A stretch of DNA of 64,000 nt from Omphiscola glabra. Taxonomy: Eukaryota; Mollusca; Gastropoda; Lymnaeidae. The stretch is taken from the NCBI GenBank assembly GCA_964017045.1, contig OZ024799.1, positions 34,911,736 through 34,975,735 on the forward strand, given 5' to 3'. Positions 12,201 through 24,200 of this stretch are shown one piece after another; position 1 is the stretch's first letter, and every line of letters begins with the position of its first letter. Under the pieces are notes generated by a model. It was not told the origin of the DNA. It did no database searches and saw only the letters and a list, made by a program, of their open reading frames with translations. The translations under genes were made by a program, and so were the position numbers.

Positions 12201-15200
12201 GATACCAGCGCTATAGAAGTATCCAATCAATCAATCCCAATACACTCGCTTTACGGCCTAGATACCTTCCGGAAAAGTTGGCCGTAAAGCGAAAAGCCGT
12301 ATAATGAATCAATAATTTTGATATAAACCCATACAAATTTAATTGGATCTGTTCCAATTTTTGTATAAAATAATATAGTCGTTAGTTCATAAATCATTTT
12401 ATTCTTTTCATTTCCTATAAAATAAAAAGTACAAAACATTGTAATAGTAAACCGAAATTTGAAAAAATAAACATATAAATTATTTTTTCACCAGCTTCAA
12501 TGCGATGTAAAACTTCTAATTTGGTCTCTAGTGTGATAGACTTTAGGTTTCTCTTTTTATCAGTACCGATATCTAACTTCAACGAACGTTTCTGTGACAT
12601 TTTTTGCTAAAAAAGTAACGAATATATTTCAAAGAATTAATGAATTAATTACATAAATAACGAAAATACAGTCAATCTGATTCATACGTGACAAATATGC
12701 TTACAATTCATCAATTAATCCAAACAAACAAAACAGAAACAAAACCCAACCAGAAAAGAAACAGGAACAAACACGTCAACTTACTGAGTCACAGGATATG
12801 AATAAGGTGGGATAGCACAGGAAATAAGGCAGACTACTAAAGCAGAGCCGCCTAAGGGGAGAAGCTGAAACTAAAGAGAGGATATCTATTGGCCGTATAA
12901 TGAAACATCGTGGGCCGTAAACTGAAAAAGTGCCATAATTTAAAAAGGCTGTAATAGCAAAATGCTGTATAAAGAGCGGCCGTAAAGCGAGGTATAGGTG
13001 TATTATGTATTCTGTTCCATGAGGTCCCTTGTTTATGTTAATAAAATGTTTCCTCTCATCTTTGTTCATCCAGCCCCTGGACAGCATCTTGTGCTTTTGT
13101 CTGGACATATCATCACTCAATGGTTGAAAGCCCACTTTCTGAGCGGGATCAGTTTTTTTTTTTAAGTGGGCTTTCAAGTTGTTTAGTTTTGCAGAGCAGG
13201 AGCATTTTGCTTTGATCATGGGTTTTTATGTGTGCAGGTTCATGACAAAGTCAACAATGTGGACAACCCTTTCTGGTGTGCTAACAGTCTCATAGATGTC
13301 TCAGCAAAATGGACAGCCAATACATACACACCTATGTTTTCACTTAGTTTTATCTAGAAACCTATGTTATTACTTTTATGTCTTGTTTCCCCCCACAGAA
13401 ACAACAGAAGTATGCCGACAACAAACTGAAGGCATTGAAGGCACGCAATGATTACCTGCTGTGTATAGATGCAGCCAACGCTGCCATCAACAAATACTTC
13501 TCTGATGACATCTCTGATCTCATGGATGTAAGCTCTCACACTTCAACCATCATGGACTGGGGAGATTTGCTGTTCAAAATTGTTTTTATTTAGAGGAAGA
13601 GTTATGAGTTATTTTGAAGTTCAAATGAAGTTTCATTGAAGTTCTAAGGACTTTCCAAGTATTTGAAATAAAAAAGAATTAGTATAGTGTTCTAAAAGCA
13701 AAAATTAAATCTTTAAATTGTTTGAAAAAATGAAAATAAATTTAGCTCAAATTGAAGTTTTTGATACAGAAACATTTTGAATATATATTTTGTTCCCTCA
13801 AGTTTTTAATGTAAAGGTTTTACTTTTTTAAAAAATGATTAACTTGAAACAAAAAAATATTGAACAAATCAGTTTGCATTGATCTAACTGCACGTTATCC
13901 TATTATAATGTATTATTATCAGAACTGTTTCTTTATTGAGTCTTATTATTCATGCTGCTTATTGAAATAAGCATTTTTTAAAAATGGCCTGCTGTTCTGA
14001 AACACTGCCATTATTTCAGTTTGATCCATTGTCAACTTGCTCTTCGTGATGATTACTATATTCTATTTTCAGTGCATGGATTTTGGCTACCACAACTCTG
14101 TTGGTCGGTCAATGATGATGTACTTAGGTATTCATGAACACCAGAAGAATGCCCATGCCAAATATGTGGACAGTCTCAACTCATGTATAACAGACCTGGA
14201 CTCCAGGGCGGACAAGCAGAAGTTCATGGAGCTCAATAATGTTTATTTTATGTTGCCAAAGAAGTTTGAATTCCAAGCATTCAAAGGGGACGAGGTAAGA
14301 ATCTCAGGGCAGTGAAAGTGTTATCACCAAGCATTCAAAGGGGACGAGGTAAGAATCTCAGGAGTAGTGAAAGTGTTATCACCAAGCATTCAAAGGGGAC
14401 GAGGTAAGAATCTCGGGGGCAGTTAAAGCGCTATCCTAGACCAGGATAGCTGCAAATGTTACCTTAAACCAGGATAGCTGCATTACTTTTCTTATTTTTG
14501 TGTTATGCAGAACTGTGTAAAAAATTGAGATGGATGAGAAGTCACCAAATAATGGAGTTGGCCTTGAGCCAACATTTCTATCTATGCCACTGCCAGGGCT
14601 TGAGCCAACATTTCTATCTGTGCCACTACCAGGGCTTGAGCCAACATTTCTATCTATGCCACTGCCCAGATATCTTGGTCACTTGCCCATTTTGTTCCAT
14701 CAAACATCTGTTGATTCACTTCTCACAATTGAAGTGAAACTCAGCTTTGTGGCAGCCAACATAAGTATTTTGTTGTATATTGTGTTTTTTTTTAACAGGT
14801 GTGTCAAATCAGTGCACAGAAAGAAGTACAGGAAGATTTGATACAAAGACACACAACCATAGAGGACAGACTAAACAGTCTCAAGGTCGAGAATGATGAG
14901 GTATGAGCTGGATGTTGGATGTTGTTCTTTTAAGTTTTTTAACCAAATCACGGGAAGATGGATGCTTCAAATCTGACAAAATTACACCTAGAAAAGATGT
15001 TTTTAAAGTAGACCATCTAGAAAAGATGTTTTTAAAGTAGACCATCTAGAAAAGATGTTTTTAAAGTAGACCATCTAGAAAAGATGTTTTTAAAGTAGAC
15101 CATCTAGAAAAGGTGTTTTTAAAGTAGACCATCTAGAAAAGGTGTTTTTAAAGTAGACCATCTAGAAAAGATGTTTTTAAAGTAGACCATCTCGGAAATG

Positions 15201-18200
15201 TGTTTTTAAAGTAGACCATCTAGAAAAGATGTTTTTAAAGTAGACCATCTAGGAAAGGTGTTTTTAAAGTAGACAATTTTTCAAGTTCATATAAAATTCT
15301 TAATCCCTTGTAATTTAGTCCCATGTGAAATTTTGTGACAACTGTGGCAATGAATAGTCACCATGCAGGGCTATAAGTTCCCAATAATGTTAAAGACATC
15401 AATAAATGCAGTTTCCCTTGTACAGATACTACTACAAATGAATGTTTTACCCACAGATCTGGAAGACACTGGAAACTACAGAGAAGACATTGGTGGATGC
15501 CATACAGATCAGAGACTATGACATCACCAAGTTCTTTGCTGATGAGTCCGCCCCACCCAAGTCTCCCCATGAACAAGCCAAAATCAGGGCAGACAGGCTG
15601 GAAACTGAATCTTACTACCTAGAGGTCAGTTTACTTACTACCTAGTGGTCAGTTTACTTACTACCTAGAGGTCAGTTTAATTGATTTGGGTATTTAAAAT
15701 CTGGCAACTCGTTCTGGAATGCATATTTAATTTATCGATATTACTTTCTTAAAGTTGTATGTCCCTTAATAGTTAGAAATAGGAATGAACTGACAATGCA
15801 GGTTTTATCAACTTAGGGATGGAGGAATAGTTTAAAAAATGGAAGTTTTCAATTGATAATAGAATGACCAAATAATAGCAGCATTCATTTTTTTTTTAAA
15901 TTTAATTTCAGAAATTTCGTGAATACACTTTAAGCTGCAACAGACTGGCCAGGCTGCAGGCAAAACACACAGCTATACAGAAGGCTCTAGGAGAGAAGCA
16001 GACCTCAGGGTCAGCCAGGTGCCGCTAGCATCTTTTTGTTTGTTTCGACTGCCCCCCGCCCCCTCGCTTTCCCTGAATGGTGTTAATGTACAATGGAATC
16101 CTGCTGTATAGTGGTCTTAGGAAAGTTCCCTCTGAACAGAAGGCAGTGGTATTTACTCTGAATAAGAAGCAGTGATTTTTACTCTTTGAATAAGAAGCAG
16201 TGGTTTTTACTCTTTGAATAAGAAACAGTGGTTTTTACTCTACACAGAAACCAGCTGTCAAACTCTAACCAGCACATTTTACTACTGCTCTGTGTTGCCA
16301 GCTCTTGGATGTTCTACTTAAAACCTCTGCACACAAAAATCTGTTTGTCTTGACTCCCTGTGGGAAAATAAGTTTTCTCCCAGCTATTCCTGGACATTTA
16401 TTTGGAGACACTGCTTCAGTTGTTGGACCATAAACCTTTTTAAATAGCTGAATGTAAATAAGGCAAACTCAGTGGCATTCTAATTATGGTCTTATTCTAA
16501 ATGATACAATATTTTGTTTTCTGTGATACCAGTGCAGTTTTCTTCTTCTTCTTATTATTATTATTATTAGTAGCTTTACAAAGCGTGGTACTCCAAAGTT
16601 TATGCTGTCCCTGGGAAAACAAGTGTGAAAAATCTGTGAAAAGTCAATACCTTGAAACATTTTCATCTTGCTGTACATTAAAAATATATTAACTTCTTTT
16701 TATAGATTGCAGTTAAATAGATTGTTCATACAGTTCACTGTTATATATAACTAAGTAATTTTAGCTCAGTGGAAAGAAAGCCAGTAACTTTGCTCATATT
16801 TATTGCTCCTGTTTTGTTATTCAGGCCGCCTGCCCCGCCCCCCAAACCCAAAAAGAGGCGTATAGGCCATCATCCTCGTGTGGGTCAACCCAAGCTGTTT
16901 GGAGGCAGCCTCGAGGAGTACATTGAGGTGAGATGTTTCCTCTATCGTGCCTGTCTTATCAACATTGTGCCTCTCTTATCAACATTGTGCCTGTCTTATC
17001 AACATTGTGCCTCTCTTATCAACATTGTGCCTGTCTTATCAACATTGTGCCTCTCTTATCAACATTGTGCCTCTCTTATCAACATTGTGCCTCTCTTATC
17101 AACATTGTGCCTCTCTTATCAACATTGTGCCTCTCTTATCAACATTGTGCCTGTCTTATCAACATTGTGCCTCTCTTATCAACATTGTGCCTGTCTTATC
17201 AACATTGTGCCTCTCTTATCAACATTGTGCCTCTCTTATCAACATTGTGCCTCTCTTATCAACATTGTGCCTCTCTTATCAACATTGTGCCTCTCTTATC
17301 AACATTGTGCCTCTCTTATCAACATTGTGCCTCTCTTATCAACATTGTGCCTCTCTTATCTACCAATTCTTCATTTTGTCTTGGCTTTTTTTATTTGATT
17401 TCACTTTAGTCATGATTAGTTACATGATAGTATTTACTCCTTTATTTTATACTCTTTCTTTTTTAATTCTCTTTCTTAGGCCACTGGTCAAGAAATTCCA
17501 CTCATAATAAAAAGCTGCATCAGAGTGATCAATCTTTATGGTGAGCTTCATGTTATTTCTTTTTAACAAGCCTTGCAGCTTCAGGGTTCGAATTGTTCAC
17601 TGCAAGTGCCAGGGTTAGAATTGTTCACTGCAAGTGCCAGGGTTAGAATTGTTCACTGCAAGGACCAGGGTCAGAATTGTTCACTGCAAGTGCAAGGGTT
17701 AGAATTGTTCACTGCAAGTGCCAGGGTTAGAATTGTTCACTGCACGTGCCAGGGTTAGAATTGTTCACTGCAAGGGCCAGGGTTAGAATTGTTCACTGCA
17801 AGGGCCAGGGTTAGAATTGTTCACTTCAAGGGCCAGGGTTCGAATTGTTCACTGCAAGTGCCAGGGTTAGAATTGTTCACTGCAAGGGCCAGGGTTAGAA
17901 TTGTTCACTGCAAGGGCCAGGGTTAGAATTGTTCACTTCAAGGGCCAGGGTTAGAATTGTTCACTGCAAGGGCCAGGGTTAGAATTGTTCACTGCAAGTG
18001 CCATGGTTAGAATTGTTCACTGCAAGGGCCAGGGTTAGAATTGTTCACTGCAAGTGCCATGGTTAGAATTGTTCACTGCAAGTGCCATGGTTAGAATTGT
18101 TCACTGCAAGGGGTATGAAAGATACTTGAAGTTGTTGATATTATTCTTTAGATGATGTTAGAAATAATGTATTCTCGTTCCTTGATGTTGTATTAATGTT

Positions 18201-21200
18201 ATATAAATAATTGTTTCTAATACTGGATTAATATCATACAAACTAGGGTATATGTTACTGTAGTTCGTATTATATAAATATTCACTATGTCCAGGAGAAA
18301 AAAAAGGGAACTCTTTTTTGATGATAAAAAAACAGTATAAAATATTCATCAATTTTAAAATTCCTATTCATTATAGTCATGACATACCCAAAATAATAAA
18401 CGATCCCTGATAAAATTTAACATTATGTTAAAACTAAAATGAGTTTTGGAATTAAAATTATTGAAGAATATCTAATATTAGTTCACACCTTTATAAAAGG
18501 GCTCCCTTTTATTCAGACATATATTATGCTTGAAGCTGTGGTAGTGATGCAACCAATGACTACTCTCTCATTTGTTCCACAGGTCTCCATCATCAGGGTG
18601 TGTTCAGGGTATCTGGAGCTCAGGTGGAGATAAATCAGTTCAAAAGTACATTTGAATCCGGTGAGTTGCATCCCTTGATTTATTGGACCCACTCAACAAT
18701 CACGCCTCATTCAATTATATATAATTTTTCTATATCTTGTAAGTTCTTTCATTTATATATATCTCATGCTTAACTCCCATGATGTAATTTTATACCATAA
18801 GATAATTTCACAGCTGCCTCTCATGATTTATAATTTCTTAATGATATTATTTGCCTCCCATGATATAATTTCCTTCTTACCTCCCACGATATAATTACCT
18901 ATTTGCCTCCCATGATATAATTACATATTTGTCTCCCATGATATAATTTCCATCTTGCTTCCCATGATATAATTTCCTACTTACCTCCCATGATATAATT
19001 ACCTATTTGCCTCCCATAATATAATTACCTATTTGCCTCCCATAATATAATTACCTATTTGCCTCCCATGATATAATTTCCATCTTGCTTCCCATGATGT
19101 AATCTCATGAAAATCCCTGTCTGGTGTTATTCAGGAGAAGATGCTCTTGCTGATGTTATAGATGCCAGTGAAATCAACTCGGTTGCAGGGGTTCTAAAGC
19201 TGTACTTCAGGGAACTCAGGGAGCCACTGTTTCCACTTCACCTCTTTGATGCTCTTGTAGAGTGCACAAGTAAGTTAGGTGTACATCCATAATGGTGGTG
19301 CAATAATGCACCATAAAAATATAAGACTAATTTGTTAGTTACATAGGATACAAATACAAGACTCATTTATCAGTTACATAATGATACAAATACAAGTCTC
19401 ATTTGTTATTTACATATAATAAAATAGTTATAAGTCTAGGAAAATGCCATCAAAAATCTGTGTGATGGGGTGGTGTGTTTCTACTGGGTCATTCAAGCCG
19501 CTGGTCAAAATATAATCAGTGAGGGATCCACGTGAAAAAGCACAACAATCAATGGTTGATAATTCGTCCTGAACTCAAAAAGGGGATATGGTGATCTAGG
19601 GAGGTGGTTTGAGTACATTGAACTTTTTAGGTCAGATTGATTTCTTCACAATCTTAATTAATCAATACCAATCACCATTTACCATTAGAGTTGTATTTAA
19701 AAAAACATAGATTTGTGGAGTTTAGCTCATTCTAAATGTTGAAAAGAAAGATTGAAGGTTTCATGTGTTTCATATACCTGCTTGTTATGATTTTCATATA
19801 CCTGAAGTTATGATGTCATATACCTGCTTGTTATGTTGTCATATAAATGCTTGTTATGTTGTCATATACCTGCTTGTTATGTTGTCATATACCTGCTTGT
19901 TATGGTTTTCATATACCTGCTTGCTATGATGTCATATACCTGCTTGTTATGTTGTCATATACCTGCTTGTTATGTTGTCATATACCTACTTGTTATGTTG
20001 TCATATAAATGCTTGTTATGTTGTCATATACCTGATTGTTATGGTTTTCATATACCTGCTTGCTATGATGTCATATACCTGCTTGTTATGTTGTCATATA
20101 CCTGCTTGTTATGTTGTCATATACCTGCTTGTTATGGTTTTCATATACCTGCTTGCTATGATGTCATATACCTGCTTGTTATGTTGTCATATACCTGCTT
20201 GTTATGTTGTCATATACCTGCTTGTTATGGTTTTCATATACCTGCTTGCTATGATGTCATATACCTGCTTGTTATGTTGTCATATAAATGCTTGTTGTGT
20301 TGTCATATACCTGCTTGTTATGTTGTCATATACCTACTTGTTATTATACATCAGTATTAATGGGTTGATTATTTTGTTTCAGGAGAGAAGGAGATGACCA
20401 AACGTGTTGAGAGAATAAAAGACTTACTGTCTGGAGTCAACCGAGCCATTTTTGTTGTTATGAGATACCTCTTTGCCTTTCTTAATCAGTGAGTGACCTC
20501 AGTCCTTGAATGCTAGAGAAATGGGCAATCTTAAGTCTGGGTTAAAAATATAAAGGGTGACGGTCTTATGTTAGGCAATCGGACAGTTTTATGTTTGTTA
20601 GGCAATGGGTCAGTTTTATGTTGGGCAATGGGACAGTTTTATGTTTGCTAGGCAATGGGGCAGTCTTATGTTGGGCAATGGGGCAGTCTTTATTTTAAGG
20701 AAATTGGCTCAGCATTATATTTAAAAATTAATTGAATGACTTATCATTCCATGGGTCTGAAAAAATGTTGTTCACATCTTCTAAGAGACGTTACAATGTG
20801 AAAATGATAACGTACGTTCTAATTGTATCCTTTCTTACAAATTGTTTTCCTGGTTAATCTAAAAGTAATTTATGCTCTCACCAACAACTCTCCCATTATC
20901 TTAGCCTAACAGAGTACAGTGATGAGAACATGATGGACCCCTACAACCTGGCCATTTGTTTTGGGCCAACTTTGCTGCCCATCCCACCAGACCGCGACCA
21001 GGTCACCTACCAGGCTAGTGTCAATGAAATCATTAAAATCATTATTGTCCACCAAGAGGAGATCTTCCCCAATGACGGCGGTGAGATCTATGAAAAGATG
21101 ATCCTGGACAGGTCAGTAGTCAAATATTATAATTGTTCTCTTAGGTCCTGATTAGTTCAGTGTTAATCAGAGGATGTGATACTACACTCCACAGTAACAA

Positions 21201-24200
21201 AAATAATAATAGTATGATGTGGAACAAATATTCCAGCTGTGTTTTGACAGCAGTCTAGTTAGTTGTCTGAATAGTACGTGTATAGAGTTGGTTTAAAAAG
21301 TTAATCATTTAGATTTCTGAAAAGTAGGAGTTAGTTCTCTAAAAAGTAGTTATTTTTTTTTTTGAAAAGTAGTCTAGTTATTTGTGACACAGTTTAATTG
21401 AACTTTTTCATTGCCAAACTACTGCTCTGTTGTTGACAATAACTACTGCTGTGTTGTTGACAATAACTACTGCTGTGTTGTTGACAACTACTGCTGTGTT
21501 GTTGACAATAACTACTGCTGTATTGTTGACAACAACTACTGCTGTATTGTTGACAACAACTACTGCTGTATTGTTGACAACAACTACTGCTGTGTTGTTG
21601 ACAATAACTACTGCTGTTGTTGTTTGATCCAGCGATGGGTATGGATAACCTCATTTGTCCACTTCATTCATAAATAGCTGTCAATTAAGCAAATGAATAG
21701 CAAATAAATGGCCTCAAATCATATACTTTGAGTAGCAATGAAATAAAAGGGTGGATTTACTGTGGAAAAAACAACTTATGTGATTAGATAAGTAAATTCT
21801 ACCCTTGAATAAATGATAAGTATCATCTAGTTCTAACCAGAAACTCTATTTGATAAAGATATTCAGAGTCAAGTCTTGCATGCTCGTAAGTTCAAGCTTC
21901 ATATTATCCCAAAAAAATGCACTGCACCTCCATTTGTTATACTGTAATAAATTAATTTTTTTTACAAAATGTCAATTCTCACAACTTTTTTTAAAAAAAT
22001 GATGTATATATTTTAAATACATGATTATGGTTGATTATAAAATTGTTGCAATAAACCAACCAGTTAATCTGCAAAAAGCATTACAGGATGTAAATGTTCT
22101 AAATTTATCCTCAATGTGTCATTTTACTTCTTAAATTACGAAGTGGAAAAAAATTTATATCATTTTAATAATATTTTTATCTTAACCATTTCAACACTTA
22201 GATTAAGGTGGTCCATGGGTCAAAAATATTTTTTCTATGTTTCTTAAGTTAGAAAAAAAAAAATTGTACATACAAAACATACACAAACAGAAAGACAAAA
22301 AACCACTGAAGATTATTTTTAATTTTTTTTTTTTGGACTTTTATTGCAAAAAATTGATTTTTTAAAACCAATTATAAAAATGCTTAAATCAACTTACCAA
22401 CAATATGGTAGGGTACGTAAATCCACAAAAATGCTCAATATTTGATTTCTTGAGTCGATTTCGAGTCCATCGATTAAAATTAGCGATAATAGGTTCATTG
22501 AAAAATAACATCATAATTTCAGACAGAAAGCGGAAGTAGAAATGGAAATGTTCAATCAAATTTTAAAATATTTGACCAATTTTAAAATATTTGACCAATG
22601 AGCTTCGTAAGAAAAGGAAAGGTCAAGGGGTCAATGCGTCGACCAATCATAAAGCTTAAAATACGTTTATAAAGTACGGAATAGCTTCGCTGTTAATTTT
22701 TTGCTATTTTATATCACGGAAACACCGCGTTCCCGCTCCATTTCTCTTTCGATCGATTCCAAATATGTGTATGTAGCGCTGTTCCGAACTACCTGTAACT
22801 AAGGACTAAAAAGACAAACTTTGGCTTCCCAAGTTTAATTTTCCTGAAAATGTAGTCTTACCATACCACTTTTAAATACTTATTTAAGATCTTTAAAATA
22901 TATATTTTTAAAAACCCTTAACAGAAAAGTATTCATAAGAGGTTAATCTAGCAGAAAAAAAAGTAATCTCATTTTGGAAAAAAATAACCAAAGTATCGAT
23001 TTTTTCACCCGTGGACCACCTTAAATGGGCTATTTTTGTTGTTTTTACTGAACTAATGCAATACTTCCTAACAAGAGTTGTCACCCATGCCATTCTTTCC
23101 CTTTGACAATGTTTCTAAACCTCTTCAAACCTGTCAAACTCATTCATCCCCCTGTCATGTGATTTTTATCAGTGTCAGTGTGTAATGTTAGGCCTTAGAC
23201 TTGAACCAATCTAAGCCATTTTTACCAACTGGGTCAAATAAATAATTAAACAAGTTAACAAGAAATGTTGGCTTTTATTTCTCTTATTGAAGGTGGTTGC
23301 AGTGTTAATTTGAAGAGTTTTCTTACAGAAATATGAAATGATTCCATTTAACTATATAGCTCTTATCCTTAGACAATTTTTTTTAATTTAGTGATTTAAA
23401 ATCATATAATATGTCTTTTTTTCTCTTTTGGATCATTTCTTCCGATGTCACAAAGCTAGAGATGTTTCTATGAGTTAAATTATTTTTGTACGTTAAAGTT
23501 GAATTTTTAACTGCTGTGGGGGGAAAAAAATCATTTGAGATTTGTGGACTTCAATAAACTTAATTGTTTTTTAAAGATGGACATCTCACACGGTCATTTG
23601 GTATTCCAACTTTGTCTCTCCACAGACGTGACAGTGTTGATGCAGTAGATGAAGATGATGAGGAAACTTGCTCAATACCCAGTGACGAAGAAGGTTTGTA
23701 CAAATAGACATGATATTCATTTGCTCTTTTAAAACAAATAGAATATTCTTGGTATGAAAATGTATAATTTTTAGATACTTCTTTTTTTTACAAGGTCCAT
23801 TCTAATGTATTTGAGCTTATATTTCTTGAATGACAGCATTGTTCATTGGAAATTGATAGTCTCAAACAATTATTTCTTGCATTTATCTTTTGTTCTCTGT
23901 CCTTTGTTTCCCTGCCAAGCAGAAAATATTTGTTAAATGTATCTTTTGGAGATAATATTATTGGATATAAAATTAGGGTGGCTATATGAGACTAGATTAT
24001 TGCATATAAAATTAGAGGGGCTACATGAGACTAGATTCCTAGGCAAAGAGTTTTAAAAGACAATTCTGAAAGGATTGATCATAAAGTTTAACTTTGTAAG
24101 TCTGTCTGATTGTATATGATAACATGAACAGGCATCATTTCATTACACTGAGGAACATAATTTCATAACACTGATGTACATTTTTTCATAATACTGCCAT

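Larger units (their letters stand above)
10404..13398 (+). other. srGAP: srGAP intron 5
   Basis: Contains, in order: a G-run beside the donor, a 54-bp minisatellite, a CR1/L2-like LINE fragment and an internally deleted pogo/Tigger copy, each listed separately. The remaining sequence 11200-11570 and 13005-13390 shows no recognised feature. Confidence 0.7.
21112..23625 (+). other. srGAP: srGAP intron 16
   Basis: Holds a 24-bp array (21415-21625) and a TTAA-bounded MITE (22203-23024), listed separately. The rest is AT-rich with no recognised feature. Confidence 0.7.

Noticed and set aside
12776..13219. 147-codon minus-strand frame, KVGFQPLSDDMSRQKHKMLS
   Set aside because: It crosses the right edge of the pogo/Tigger element into intron sequence. 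I recognise no homologue and see no splice signals; probably chance or a fragment of an unknown repeat.
16945..17362. CRISPR-like regular repeat pattern
   Set aside because: Units are directly adjacent with no unique spacers, within a eukaryotic intron; a minisatellite, as are all other arrays in the window.
16769..17507. Three overlapping plus-strand frames of 158-209 codons
   Set aside because: They read the same 20-bp minisatellite in three phases (LSYQHCASLINIVPLLSTL) and cross a real exon in the wrong frame; not genes.
19833..20397. Plus-strand frames of 141-175 codons rich in CYVVIYLL
   Set aside because: Produced by the 23-bp tandem array; no start, splice or conservation support.
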